Part shown: positions 1-10,769 of the stretch, one piece after another
How the letters are laid out: every line of letters begins with the position of its first letter
Position numbering within the stretch: position 1 is the first letter of the stretch
Origin: Neoscytalidium dimidiatum
Lineage: Eukaryota; Ascomycota; Dothideomycetes; Botryosphaeriales; Botryosphaeriaceae
Direction: 5' to 3'
DNA: 64,000 nt
NCBI GenBank assembly: GCA_037367355.1
Contig: CM074699.1
Coordinates: 1,178,001-1,242,000, forward strand
The notes under the pieces: model-generated
Database searches by the model: none
The model's input: the letters and a program-made list of their open reading frames with translations, nothing else
What the model was told of the DNA's origin: nothing
Made by a program: the position numbers and the translations under genes

Positions 1-1437
1 CGGTTGGGTTACGATTCGGAGGCTACACAGGGCACGTCGAGTCAGTCTCGATACGGGGCACCGGCGCGTGGCACGAATGGAAGGCACGTTTGAAGAAGCA
101 CAGCGGCGCATACCGGATTGGAGGTCGCGCGGCGGCGCGATCTGAACATGGCGGACGGGAGAATTGGCAAGACGTTGCTATCTCGTCATAGCAGCCGGCA
201 GGCGTGGGCGTAGGCGTTAAGTTGTGGTGTTGCGGAAGCAAGGGCTCAGCGGGTTGATGTCATGGGGACGCGGATGTGGAGGACTGGTTAAAGGAGTGGA
301 ACGCGACCAAGTGCTTCGCCTGACACGAGCAGCCGCAGCTGAAACGTAGAGCACACGCAGCACACAAGGCCCTGAGACGGAGAGTAGTCAGGGTGCGGAG
401 GAGGGAGCGAGGATGTGCGGAGGAGAGGGTCTCGGCGGGCGATCAGCGGCGACGTGTGGTGTTGAAGTGGGTTCGCCGGAAGAGAGGGAAAGCTTGCGCC
501 CCAGGATCGTCACCAAGGGTGCCAGCGCGCTCCCCGTGTCGTCATAACCGGCCGAACCGCCGTCGTCGCTCGTCCCAATTACCTTTGCGGCAGCGCTCGT
601 CCGTCGCTAACGGCATTCGTGCGCCGGGCGAGAAAAATAAGAGACGGCGGCGGCACCGCATGGCAGTGTTTCGCGGCCCATCCCAGCGCAGTGAAAACGC
701 ATTGGAAACAGCGCCAGGCAAGACCCTCGCATTGAGTGGATGGCGTGCATCCACGACTGCGCTGACTCCTGGCACGCGACTTCGCACGTTCCCTCCGCCC
801 AGTGCCGGCAACGGTACTGCACTGTACCTTGCGTGAACGAGGAAAACAGGATGGCATTCACGTCAGAGCCCGTCGGGACGGCGCTGGCGGCCGGGAGAGG
901 GCTGAAGACGCAGCGGCGGGCCCGATCGCGTTAAGGTTTGCTAGGTAGCGTGGTAGCTAGCTCTGCCATCTGTCGCACTCTCGGCCAGCGTCCGCTCCCA
1001 CAAGCCATGTCCCGGCCGATGACGTCGCATTGGACTGACTACACATTCTGTGTTCCGCCGGTCGACGCGGGTCCCGGAGGAGCACCAAGAACCGTGGGTT
1101 CCACGGCTCTGACGCGGTTTGCGCGCAATTTCTCAGTAGGAGTGGTCAACAACCGCGGGCAGCGGGTGGCGCGATGACTGCAGATCGACCTTTGGGGCCG
1201 CCTCCGCGTGGGCGTGCGCGTGCTCCTCTTGTCAGGGTCTTAAGCATATTGCCTTCCCCGCAGTTTCGCTCCCGAACCACCATGTTCTATTGCAACTGCG
1301 ATTCTGCTATATAGCTGCCGAGAAAGCTGGCCTTCTCAGCCTTGACTCACCTTGCTTCTCCTCAGACAACGCTGTCTGGCCTTCAAAGATACCCTTTTTC
1401 TTGAACTCGAACACCCCTCGACGGTTCGCCATCCACC
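1..1437. other. Upstream intergenic region, no gene seen
   Basis: GC-rich sequence with only short, low-complexity reading frames (Arg/Ala/Pro-rich) on both strands. None has a recognisable domain or a plausible exon structure. The last 150 bases become pyrimidine-rich and probably hold the promoter and 5' leader of the hydrolase gene that follows. Confidence 0.6.
1282..1314 (+). promoter_or_regulatory. Possible upstream ORF in the hydrolase leader
   Basis: An ATG followed by nine sense codons and TAG lies 124 bases before the hydrolase start codon. If transcription starts upstream of it, this 10-codon uORF could lower translation of the main frame. The transcription start is not known, so this is a possibility only. 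Confidence 0.25.
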
Positions 1438-2640
1438 ATGTCTTCTCTGGGAGCTGGGGTCGTACAGAATTCGACTGGTCTCCCACCGCTCCCCCTTCCT
1501 CCAGGCGTCACTTCGCGCCAGATACCCAACACCGCCGCAGGTCTCTCATTCCACATCCTGGAAGCTGGCTTCGATCCCACACATTCGAAACCGCTTATCC
1601 TCCTGCTCCATGGCTACCCTGAGCTCGCATACTCCTGGCGCAAGGTCATGAAGCCTCTTTCTTCTGCAGGCTTCTACGTCGTCGCTGTAGACCAGCGCGG
1701 CTATGGGCGGACAACAGGCTGGGACAACTCGCCATATTCTACCGTCGACCTCTCCCAGTTCACCATGACGTGGCTTGTCGGAGACCTGCTCGTGCTGGTG
1801 TCCGCCCTTGGCTACAATGAGGTCCGCTGCGTCGTCGGCCACGACTTCGGGGCGGTCAGCGCCAGCTTCTGCGCCTTGACGCGCCCGGACGTGTTCAGGA
1901 GCGTGGTCATGATGAGCCACCCGTTCAAGTCGCCGCCCGCTCTGCCTTTCAACACGGCAAACCAGCCACGGCCAGAGCGACAGCGTCCCGATACGATAGT
2001 CGGACGAGACATCCAAGAAGATCTCGCGTCGCTTGACCCGCCTCGCATGCACTACAAGTGGTACAACAGCACTGCTCAAGCAGCACAAGATTGGGACAAC
2101 CCACCACAGGGGCTGAAGGCCTTCTTGCGAGGATACTTCCATCTGAAGAGTGCAGACTGGCCCGTCAACAAGCCATATCCGCTTTCAGAGTGGAGCGCGT
2201 CGGAGCTAGCTAAAATGCCAGAGTACTACATCATGCCGCTCTCGGCCGGCATGCCTGACGTAGTCGCTGCCAACATGGCGAATGAGGACGAGCGGGTAAC
2301 TGAGAGATGGCTTTCGGACGAGGAGATCGAAGTCTACGTCACCGAATGGGAGCGGAACGGATTCCAGGGAGCACTGAACTGGTATCGCTGTCAGACCGAT
2401 CCCAAGCAGACGCGAGACCTTCACCTCTTCGCGGGAAAGACGATTGACGTCCCAAGCAAATACGTGGCGGGGAGAGCGGATTGGGCGAACCACCAGGTGC
2501 CGGGAGCACTGGAGGGCTTCCCGGAGAGTTGCAGCGATTTCAGGGGCGTGTCGTACGTGGACAATGCCGGACACTGGCTACAGCAGGAGCAGCCGCAGCT
2601 CGTGGTGGAGAAAATCCTGAGATTCGTGACAAGCTTGTAG
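1438..2640 (+). CDS. Alpha/beta hydrolase, epoxide hydrolase-like
   Basis: A single-exon gene for a 400-residue protein of the alpha/beta-hydrolase fold, closest in pattern to epoxide hydrolases. The oxyanion motif HGYP is at residues 58-61, the DQRGYG strand-loop at 85-90 and the nucleophile elbow GHDFGA at 134-139, with Asp136 in the nucleophile position as in epoxide hydrolases and haloalkane dehalogenases. The catalytic His is in AGHW (about residue 379), and the acidic partner probably lies in the GRADWAN segment near 350. No signal peptide is evident, so it is probably cytosolic. The ATG has a purine context (ACC before it) and all hallmarks lie downstream. The family hydrolyses epoxides to diols in detoxification or secondary metabolism; the substrate cannot be read from the sequence. 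A dehalogenase or fluoroacetate-dehalogenase-like activity is an alternative. Confidence 0.92.
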   Translation: MSSLGAGVVQNSTGLPPLPLPPGVTSRQIPNTAAGLSFHILEAGFDPTHSKPLILLLHGYPELAYSWRKVMKPLSSAGFYVVAVDQRGYGRTTGWDNSPYSTVDLSQFTMTWLVGDLLVLVSALGYNEVRCVVGHDFGAVSASFCALTRPDVFRSVVMMSHPFKSPPALPFNTANQPRPERQRPDTIVGRDIQEDLASLDPPRMHYKWYNSTAQAAQDWDNPPQGLKAFLRGYFHLKSADWPVNKPYPLSEWSASELAKMPEYYIMPLSAGMPDVVAANMANEDERVTERWLSDEEIEVYVTEWERNGFQGALNWYRCQTDPKQTRDLHLFAGKTIDVPSKYVAGRADWANHQVPGALEGFPESCSDFRGVSYVDNAGHWLQQEQPQLVVEKILRFVTSL

Positions 2641-4397
2641 GAAGCGGCTGGGCTACGTTGCTTGATTGGTGAGGGTCGGGTGAGCTGAATCCTCTTTAGC
2701 TTTGAATGCACGAATGACCACACCCATAGGAGCTCGGAGCGAACAATTGAACGGCGCACGAGGGATCGCGTCACCAAAGGCCATTCGGAGAGCCTTGTTG
2801 GACAGCGGCGGCGGGGATGCCGAATCTGAGCGATCACATTACCTGGCTGTTCGGAGCTAGACCTTACCTGAAATCAATGGCACTCTTCAAGACGATTCTC
2901 GCTTTGCGTTCTTGGCTCTTCCCGCTCAAAGGGCGCATGGCCGGTCGCAGTGACCATATAAGCTGAAGCTACTACTTAGGATGCCGGACTCCGTGGTTAT
3001 CTCGTATTTTTCAGCTGAGCGGGGGCTCGCGATTCAGTGACAAGCGAAGGCCGAACAAACGCGTCGCAATGGGCCGGCGGCAGCCTCTGGGCTCGCTTGA
3101 ACGAGGCAGGCAACTCCGAACTTGACGGGTCGGTCGAGGGAGCGTGATTTATTTACCATTGCACATGGAGCATCAGCCAAAAAATGCACGAACAAGGGCA
3201 CGACTCGCGACCAGCATCGTTGAGAAACTTCTGGACGCCAGAGAAGAGGGCCAGGCCAGCTGCAGCAGAGCGTTTGAGGGCAACTGACTGGGCGGCCGAC
3301 TGGGAGGCCGACTGAGAGGCCCACAGCGGCGGCTCTGGGCGGATGGGGACGGGACGAGCTGCAGCAGCGTCGTCACCGACAGCATGGGGAGGGAGGAGGA
3401 GGCTGGAGGATGAATGGAGCTCTTCTGCCAGCCATCTGTGGGTCCCATTTGGCGTTGCATAGAGAGAAGTGACAGGAAGCGCGAGCTGCACGCCACGCTC
3501 CCAGCCTCCGGGCGGGCAGCGGCCAATGCCGGCCTCTGGGGCACGGGTCGACGGGCTGGGAGCTGTGGGCAAGTTGAAGATCAGATTCGCGGATTTGCGG
3601 CCAGAGCTCCCACCTGCCGCCCAGCACACACATCAGCGCGACAAGAGCAACGGCTGCGCTGCGAACCCACGCCAATGGCGAACCACCACGAGAACTGCAC
3701 GGCCAGGGCGGCTTCGATCGCGCGCGCCGACAGACAAGGTGCTGCAGCCATGGGCGGCGCGTCGTTTCGTCCGCGGGCGGCTGCAGCATCTTGGGCGCCG
3801 GGCCTGTGTGCGCTTACACAGCCCGTTATGCACGCCGCACTCCTCCTTGTGCAGCTCGATTGTGCAGCAGCGACCAGGGCGCGCTGCACACGGCGCGCTT
3901 GTCTTGCGGCGCGGGCGCGACGGGCGAGACGAGGCCTCTCGCTCGCTGGCGCTCTCACTCGCCCACTCGCTCCCACCCTCTGCGACCTCGGATGTTGGTA
4001 TGGCAACAGCGAGAGGCCGCGCGATCGGCTGCGGGCGTGCCTGGGAGCACATGCAAAGGCCAGCCTGCGGCCAGCAGCGCCGTCGCGGGCTGGGGGAAGC
4101 TGGCCTGGTCGGGCATAGCTCTGTTGTGATCGCTGGCGCTGGCCCCTGCGCTGCGCCAGCCGCGTGCATTAAGCTCCCTCGCCGTACCCACAGCGCACCC
4201 TCGCCCTCCCTCCGACTCGTCAGCCTACTTCAACAGCCCAGTCAATTCTACCAACCCATCTCACCGTCTCCTCTCTCGCACCCGCCTCACCGCGCCTGCA
4301 GCCAATTGCACCCCCCTACGTTTCGGCGCCCGAGCAAGCTCATAAGATCGTGACGCTGGCAGCCCCAGACCTCTCCCTCTTCACCACCCTCCCGTGA
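2641..4397. other. Intergenic region with hex1 promoter
   Basis: No gene recognised. Long GC-rich frames on both strands (for example 3469-4353 on the plus strand) are Arg/Ala/Ser-rich with no domain. From about 4180 the sequence turns C/T-rich, as fungal transcription starts often do, and ATG disappears, which marks the beginning of the hex1 leader. Confidence 0.6.
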
Positions 4398-5545
4398 GAT
4401 ATCTTCCTCACTTCCCCCCCTCCGGAGCCAAGAAGTTCTTTCTTGTCTTCCTTTCGAATTCCGGTTCGGAAGGGCTGCAAGAAGGAACGCCCGACTCCAG
4501 TCAATCTGGACTTTGAAGCCCGCGTCCCGATTCCCTTCAGTGTCTTCCCGTCCTCGTATCGGAGTGACGCTGTTTCAGCAGAAGAATCAAAAGTCAAGGT
4601 AGAGGGTGAAGTCCACCTCTCTGATAAGGCTTCGCGCGTCGGACGGGAAGGTCACGAAGTTCGCTACTCCGCCTCCGAAGCCGTCTCTGCTGCTCCCAGT
4701 CGCAAAGAGCAACGCTTCGAAGAAGAAGTCCGCGTCTACGAGAAGGACCGCCGCCGACCCGCCGCCCGCCGCGAAGAGGAGATCCACATCTACGAGCGCG
4801 ACGACCGCCGTCATCCTCGCGGCGAACGCATTGAGCGCGACCGCTACGAGCTAGACATCGAGAGAGAGCGGTAAGTCCAGTGCGTTGTTTCTGTTGTTTA
4901 CCCTCAAATCCCGTCGCCCTTCCACCCGCGCCGCACACGCAACCGCACAGCTCTCGCTGCACAGCACAGCACACAGGCCGCCAATGGCTCCGCCCGGATC
5001 ACTCGGGAGCCTAGTTTCGTCACCCTGTCCAGCTGTTGGCCTAGCGATGGGTCAAGCTCCACGGGCCCCAGTCCCTTCACCTGAGCTCACCTTCCCTCGC
5101 CCACCGACCTGACTCTCTCTCTCTCTCTCTCTCTTCTGCAATTGATCATCACTGACGCCGTTCCCCACCCCACAGCTACCAGGAGCCCTACCAGCGCTAC
5201 GACGAAGCTCAGATCAACGTCAAGGATCGCACCTACGACGTCAGGGACTTCCAGGAGCGCACCTACGACCGCGACTACCGCACCGTTCACGGCCCTCCGA
5301 GCAACTTTGCTGAGTCGCAGCTTGACGCGACTGAGCGCGAGTACCGTGAGCGTACCCGCCCCATCGTCGACGAGTCTCGCTTCGGCAGAGACTTCGCCGA
5401 GTACCGCTACTCCCAGACTGCGGAGGAGCAGCCTCGCTACGGTGCCCGTGCCGAAGAGGTTGTCGACAGCCGCTACCCCCAGTCTGTTCGAGTAGAGTCC
5501 ACGACCTCTCGGACGACCACTGATCCGCCCAAGCACAAGCGTGAT
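4398..5545 (+). CDS. hex1: AUG-less in-frame N-terminal extension of hex1
   Basis: Two blocks, 4398-4870 and 5176-5545, join across an intron at 4871-5175 (donor GTAAGT, acceptor CACAG, phase 2). Together they form 281 codons open in the same frame as the conserved HEX1 protein. The translation is strongly biased, with many Arg, Glu, Asp and Tyr and repeated motifs such as VYEKD, IYERD and TYDRDYR, as expected of a real disordered coding region. There is no ATG in any frame from about 4200 to 4870 or from 5176 to 5545; the only ATGs nearby lie inside the intron. Translation could begin at a near-cognate codon (CTG at 4506 has A at -3 and G at +4), at an ATG in an unseen far-upstream exon, or not at all if this is leader. 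A further intron ending at the AG at 4577-4578 is possible. Confidence 0.6.
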
Positions 5546-6283
5546 ATGGGATATTACGACGACGACGGTCACTACCACAGCTTCCGTCACGGTCTTCACA
5601 AAGCCGCCGATCGCATTCTGCACCCGATCCACGGCCACAGCCACCACTCTCACCACAAGCACGACCATCCCTCCGACAAGGAAGAGGTAGTCATCAAAGA
5701 GACTTACACCGCCCCCTCCAAGCCGCGTGTGTCCGCCTCTGCCCCTCCGCCTCCTCCCCCCTCTACCTTCATCCCCGAACCCAAGCCTACCCGTACCTTC
5801 TATACGGAGACGGCCCGCACCAGCAGCATGTCTTCCGCAAACACCATTACCATCCCCTGCCACCACATCCGCATTGGCGATCTCCTGATCCTTCAGGGAC
5901 GCCCTTGCCAGGTCATCCGCATCACGACCTCGTCCCAGACTGGCCAGCACCGCTACCTCGGCGTTGACCTCTTCACCAAGCAGCTCCATGAGGAGTCGAG
6001 CTTCATCTCCAACCCGGCCCCGTCGGTCATCGTCCAGAACATGCTGGGCCCGGTCTTCAAGCAGTACCGCGTCCTCGATATCCGTGAGGATGGTCGTGTC
6101 GTCGCCATGACCGAGACTGGTGATATCAAGCAGGGTCTGCCCGTGCTCGACCAGAGCGGACTGCTTAAGAAGATCACCGAATCTTTCGACAACGGCCGTG
6201 GCAGCATCCGCGTTCTCGTCATCAACGACCAGGGCAACGAGCTCGTCGTCGACTACAAGGTCGTCCACGGATCCAGGCTGTAG
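5546..6283 (+). CDS. hex1: Woronin body major protein HEX1
   Basis: The 245-residue product from the first available ATG begins MGYYDDDGHYHSF, the typical HEX1 amino terminus. After a His-rich and Pro-rich linker comes the conserved core (from about residue 100), which has the eIF5A-like double beta-barrel fold, with the motifs TIPCHHIRIGD, GRPCQVIRI and QHRYLGVDLF. It ends in Ser-Arg-Leu, a PTS1 peroxisomal targeting signal. HEX1 crystallises inside peroxisome-derived Woronin bodies, which plug septal pores after hyphal wounding. The family is restricted to filamentous ascomycetes, so it also identifies the organism group. An in-frame extension precedes this start (described in the previous entry); alternative HEX1 isoforms made by splicing are known in Aspergillus. 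The core identification is secure; which start codon dominates is not. Confidence 0.96.
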   Translation: MGYYDDDGHYHSFRHGLHKAADRILHPIHGHSHHSHHKHDHPSDKEEVVIKETYTAPSKPRVSASAPPPPPPSTFIPEPKPTRTFYTETARTSSMSSANTITIPCHHIRIGDLLILQGRPCQVIRITTSSQTGQHRYLGVDLFTKQLHEESSFISNPAPSVIVQNMLGPVFKQYRVLDIREDGRVVAMTETGDIKQGLPVLDQSGLLKKITESFDNGRGSIRVLVINDQGNELVVDYKVVHGSRL

Positions 6284-7672
6284 ATGCCCAGTCAGCGGTA
6301 TGCTTTCTCTCGAGATGACTTCCCGCATTCAGAGCTGACGTCAGACGTAGCTTGACCCTTGCGGCTCTCTAGACAACGTCTTGGATCGTTCTGGACCGAG
6401 ATACCATTCAACTTGTGTTCATACCACCCAAATTTACGATTTGCATTAGTAGAAGTACAGGATCCGCCCTGCCAACACATGGCGACTCACTGTTGTCATT
6501 GGGTCCCAGCTTCTCGGCTGCTCATCCTTCCTTCCTTTCTGCCAATGCTTCTTCTGGTTCATTCCTTCAAGACAAAAGAACAATCTCTGCACGGCGTTCC
6601 GGCGGCGGCCGGCAGACACGTTTGTAGCCGGTCGCCCATGGGGTAATGACTGGACGTGGGGATCTTATAATGAAGCATATGTGATGACGGGAATTTGGGG
6701 AAACGATCGGCCTGTGGATAGCTAATGAACTTGATGCCTTCTATCGTCCTTTTCCTGATCTGTCATTGGTCTTTTGACGTGGTCATCATGTGATGCTGCA
6801 CGTGCGCCTGTATCCATGTCCATCCCTTCACCGCTGCGGAGGATCTTCGCGGATGACGACGTCAAGCTTACCACCGTCCACAAGTCTGGAGCAACGGTGC
6901 GCCTCGACCCATCCATGTTGCTCCAGAGCTCCTCGTGCAATTTTATGGGGAACCTTGAGTCGAGATGCTCCATCAACGCTTCCACAATGGTGTTATTCAG
7001 CAGATTATGTAAAGCGCGCCGCGGCGGCCTATCCGCGAATTCCGTTTTCCAGGAGGAAGCCAACAGTCCAAGCCGAAAAAAAAAATTTCCCCGCAAAAAC
7101 ATTAAGGGCGGGAAGGACGAGAGGTGTTGTCCGGCTCGGCCACTAAGTCCGCGCTCTCCACTCCGCTGCATCCCGGCCTTTTCCTCTCTCAGCTCCTCCC
7201 TCTCTCCCCCAATCGCAGCGGGCGCAGCAACGGAACGCCTTATCCGATGGCGTCCCTCCACGGGGTACCTGGTGCGGGGCTCGGCGGGCCACGCGGTGTG
7301 AATTATGTTGAGGGGCTTGGGGCATGGTACTAGCTGTCTTCCGTTGATCTATCTCTACTCCTCTCGCTCGCCGTCTTGCTGCGCCGCTGTTAAAAGCGGT
7401 GGCTTAATTGGTGCCGTATCCTCCTCCTTCTCTCTCCTTATCTTCCTCACACATCTCCTCGTCTCATCCGCGGAGGCATTCCCGTTGTTGCCCGCGCGCG
7501 AACTTCTCTTCCGCAAATTTCTCGAGCACTTCCATCAAAACGTCCGTCATTGGTCCGCCTCCCCCGTCAACAGACTTGCCTCTCCTCCGACCTCCGACCT
7601 CCACCTCCACCACAACAGGAGCCGAGTCTCTCCTCTTCGATTCCGCTTCGGATAGCCTGTGTCATACTCGCC
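6284..7672. other. Intergenic region between hex1 and the dioxygenase
   Basis: Holds the hex1 3' end and, from about 7140, long C/T-rich tracts that look like the leader of the dioxygenase gene. One weak minus-strand candidate gene is listed separately. Confidence 0.5.
6722..6973 (-). CDS. Possible small hypothetical protein
   Basis: An 83-codon frame starting at an ATG, beginning MEHLDSRFPIKLHEELW. The N-terminal half has mixed, protein-like composition and includes SRRTVAPDLWTVV, while the rest is charged. A good donor (GTAAGC) follows the TVV codons, so the true gene could be spliced, with the second half being intron. The open frame also extends upstream of the ATG. No family recognised; it may be a chance frame. 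Confidence 0.2.
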   Translation of the reverse strand: MEHLDSRFPIKLHEELWSNMDGSRRTVAPDLWTVVSLTSSSAKILRSGEGMDMDTGARAASHDDHVKRPMTDQEKDDRRHQVH

Positions 7673-9198
7673 ATGGCGCCTGGCCCAGACGTGCCCTCCG
7701 CCTCTTCGTCCTCCTCCTCCTCGTCCTCCTCGCCGGCCTCCTCCTTCCCCAACATCCCGCCCTTCCCGTCCGACGTCCCAACCTGTCCACTCGTGCGCAT
7801 ATCGCTCGCGCGCCTCCTGCATGGCAACGAGGAGGAAGAGGAGCGTCTTTGGCGCGCGTGCTGTGAGCTGGGATTCTTTTACATCGACCTGCGGACGCAG
7901 GAAGTCGATTTCGATGGCGGCGCGGTCGGGGCGAATGCGCGCCAGGTCGAGGTGCACGTGGATGGGGAACAGTTGCTGGAAGATGCGGATAAGTTGTTCG
8001 AGGTAGAGAAGGAGTTCTTCGACCTCCCCGTGGAGGAGAAAGTGAGATATGATTTTAGCGCGGAGGGAAGTTATTTTGGGTGAGTTTGGTGTTTTATTTT
8101 TCTCCCCAACAGTCGCGCTGGGGTGCTGCCGTGCCCAATTGCACGATGGACAGCAGAATCAGAAAAAACTAATCCATACACGCACATAGATACAAAGGCT
8201 ACGGCGCCGGCGTCGTCGACGCCTCCGGGACGGCAGACCGCAACGAGTTCTACAACGTACGTCCTTCCTCCCCTCACCCCAAACCAAAAAAAAAAAAAAA
8301 AAAAAACTGCCCAACTAACCCCACCTCCATCTCCTCCCCGCAGACCTCAAAGGACGACATCCTCGCCACCGCGCCGCCCCTCCCGGCCCCCTCCCTCCTC
8401 GCGCCCCACCGCCCGCTCCTCGCCTCCTTCATCCGCGAATCCCACTCGCTCGTCGCCCTCGTCCTGCGCACGCTCAACGCCCGCCTCGCCCTCCCGCCCA
8501 ACACCCTGCCCTCGCTCCACCGCCTGACCGCGCCCTCGGGCGACCAGGTCCGCTTCGTCCGCGCGCCGCCGCAGCCGCGCGACGACCGCCGCGTCGCGCT
8601 GGGCGAGCACACCGACTTCGGCAGCGTGACGGTGCTGTTCAACCGCGTGGGCGGGCTGCAGGTGCTGCTGCCGCCGCCGCCGCCGCCGCCGCCGGGCGGC
8701 ACGGAGGAGGCCGAGCATCCGGACGGCGGCGGCGGCGGCGGTGGCGCGACGACGCGGATGCGGTCGGACTCGGTGGCCGGCGGCAAGGGCGCCGCGCGCG
8801 AGACGTGGGCGTACGTCCGGCCGCTGCCCGGCCACGCCGTCGTCAACCTGGGCGACGCGCTGGTCAAGATGACGAGCGGGATCTTGAGGAGCAGCATCCA
8901 TCGCGTGGTCAGCCCGCCGGGCGAGCAGGCGGCGGCGACGCGGTACAGCTTGGTGTATTTCGCGCGGCCGGAGGACGACGTCGTGTTGAGGGTGCTGGAG
9001 GGGAGCGAGCGGATCGAGGAGAAGGTGAGGGAGAGCGGGGAGAGGTTGGGGCGGGAGAGGGAGGAGCGGGAGGTCAGCGCGAAGGAGTGGATTTTGAGGA
9101 GGGCGTTGGCGAGGAGGACGGGCGGGAAGTGGGAGGATGGGGTCGGGACGGAGGAGGTGAGTAGGAGGAGGGGTAAGGCCGAGGGGGTTGCGGGGTGA
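7673..9198 (+). CDS. 2-oxoglutarate/Fe(II)-dependent dioxygenase
   Basis: Three exons (7673-8079, 8190-8256, 8344-9198) encode 442 residues of the isopenicillin-N-synthase-like oxygenase family. Both introns have GT..AG borders and restore phase (GG|A, then phase 0). A Ser-rich start is followed by the family N-terminal region (VRISLARLL, ELGFFYIDL). The metal ligands are His247 and Asp249 in GEHTDFGSVTVL and His344 in SSIHRVVSP; Arg358 in RYS binds the 2-oxoglutarate carboxylate. Between the HxD motif and the distal His is a low-complexity insert of consecutive prolines, then glycines, encoded by CCG and GGC runs. Intron 2 starts with a long A tract on the plus strand. Family members hydroxylate, desaturate or cyclise small molecules, often in secondary metabolism; the substrate is unknown. 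Probably cytosolic. Confidence 0.9.
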
Positions 9199-10769
9199 GC
9201 TGCGGGAGGAGGGGTTGGTGGGCTGGTTGTGGATATTTTGTGCGGTTGGCTTACGGCTGTATATTTGCTCTCGTCGTGGCAGCCAATGTTTGTAGATTGA
9301 GTAGGCAGTTTGGGCATTACCTGTCAAAGTTGCCTGCTCTCTCATGTCGCGTGAAGCACATTGGTTGAGGATAAAAATTGCCGCAATGCATTGCAAGCCT
9401 TTGATCACCCCGGTATGACCTTTCCACTGCGGCTGAATCTTGCGAATTTAAGTTGCGTTCTATTATGCCAAGCTCACTCGTGGAAGTTCTCGAGGTTCCC
9501 TCAGAGCCAAGGTCGAATGAATATTTCATCGTCTAGTCATTCAGCTGAAAGAGGACCTGTCATGCTTCCACGGTGTAATCTGGACCATCAGCCTCACTTA
9601 CAAGGAGCCAAAGAGCGCACATCTCCTTTCTAGATTTTTTGAGGAGGGCCAATTGGAAGATTGTGCTGCATCTGATGAAATAGGAGAGATTTCGCGATAT
9701 CTCTGGAGCTGAGATAATTGAACGAGGCTGTAGACCATGTGATAGGTGAAGGAAGTTCGAGAACACGGAAATCAAAAACAGAGATTTATGGTAGTGAAAT
9801 GGGGTACCAATGAGATCGATAACTCTGCCCCATACATGTCAAGTGATGCAGATGTGTAATTGAATTCTCCAAATATCAATCATTATCTGGTTTTCTTGCT
9901 GAACGACGGAATCCAATACGTGCCTGAGTCCAACTCTATCTACCCAACAGGACAACACTTACCTGAAAAAGCACAGAATAGCAAAATTCTCCAACAAAAA
10001 CCAATATTTGGAGAGTATGCCTCCATCTATCCATGGAAACATAGGACTTTACCACAATATACATTCAACAAGAGCCACTGAGCTGGTAAAACTGCTGGGC
10101 TGAAGAGTGAATGAATTGTAGTCATATTGCCCTCTGGAAACCCAGCTGCTTGGAGTGAAATGACCTTGATGGGGATGAGATACTGCACATCCTGCCCGTT
10201 TTTCTCTTGAAGATTTCCAAACTAGGACGTTGACCCATCAGAGTGACTTTCTCCATACAGACCGAGCCCATCCTCCTTAAACCTGACCGAGTCCTGTCCG
10301 TCAATATCCAGTTTCTCCTCAAAATAAGTAGAGAATCAACTGTGCTGGCGAGTGTAATTGTGGCACAGACTCTTGGGAGAGCAAGTCCTCACGGGGTTCG
10401 CGGGAGATAGAGCGCCTTGGGTGGTAGTCTCGTATTATTTCACCAGGGTGGTCTATACCGAGCTGACATGTACAGCCAGAAGGTAGGTTCCTGAAGCAAA
10501 TAGTCTAGAAGGCCAGATACTCACTCTTCTTTTTAGTTTTCAAAAAAAAAAAAAAAAAACATACAGCGGAGTGGCCAACACAAATGGTCTGTGATGAACA
10601 CTCATAAGCCAGCCGTGATAACGAGTTTCAACGCTCCATCTACTATCATCCAACTGGCCGTGTAGTCATGATAAAGTATTGCCCATCAAGGTTAGTCATA
10701 TAATAAGACGAGCCACAGAGAAAAAAAAAAAAAAAAGAGGAGCCCCCGAGCAACCCCACCCATACACAC
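9199..10769. other. Intergenic region, nothing recognised
   Basis: AT-richer spacer of 1.6 kb between convergent genes, with A tracts near 10542-10558 and 10720-10736. Only short scattered frames are present. No RNA gene or repeat family recognised. Confidence 0.6.

Noticed and set aside
3469..4353. 294-codon plus-strand frame before hex1
   Set aside because: Arg/Ala/Ser-rich composition without domain, overlapped by equally long frames on the other strand. Typical of GC-rich promoter DNA.
5087..6328. 413-codon minus-strand frame opposite hex1
   Set aside because: Val/Gly/Arg-rich mirror of the strongly codon-biased hex1 exon.
8274..9408. Two overlapping minus-strand frames of about 350 codons opposite the dioxygenase
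   Set aside because: Pro/Arg/Ser-rich shadows of the GC-rich exon 3, crossing an intron.
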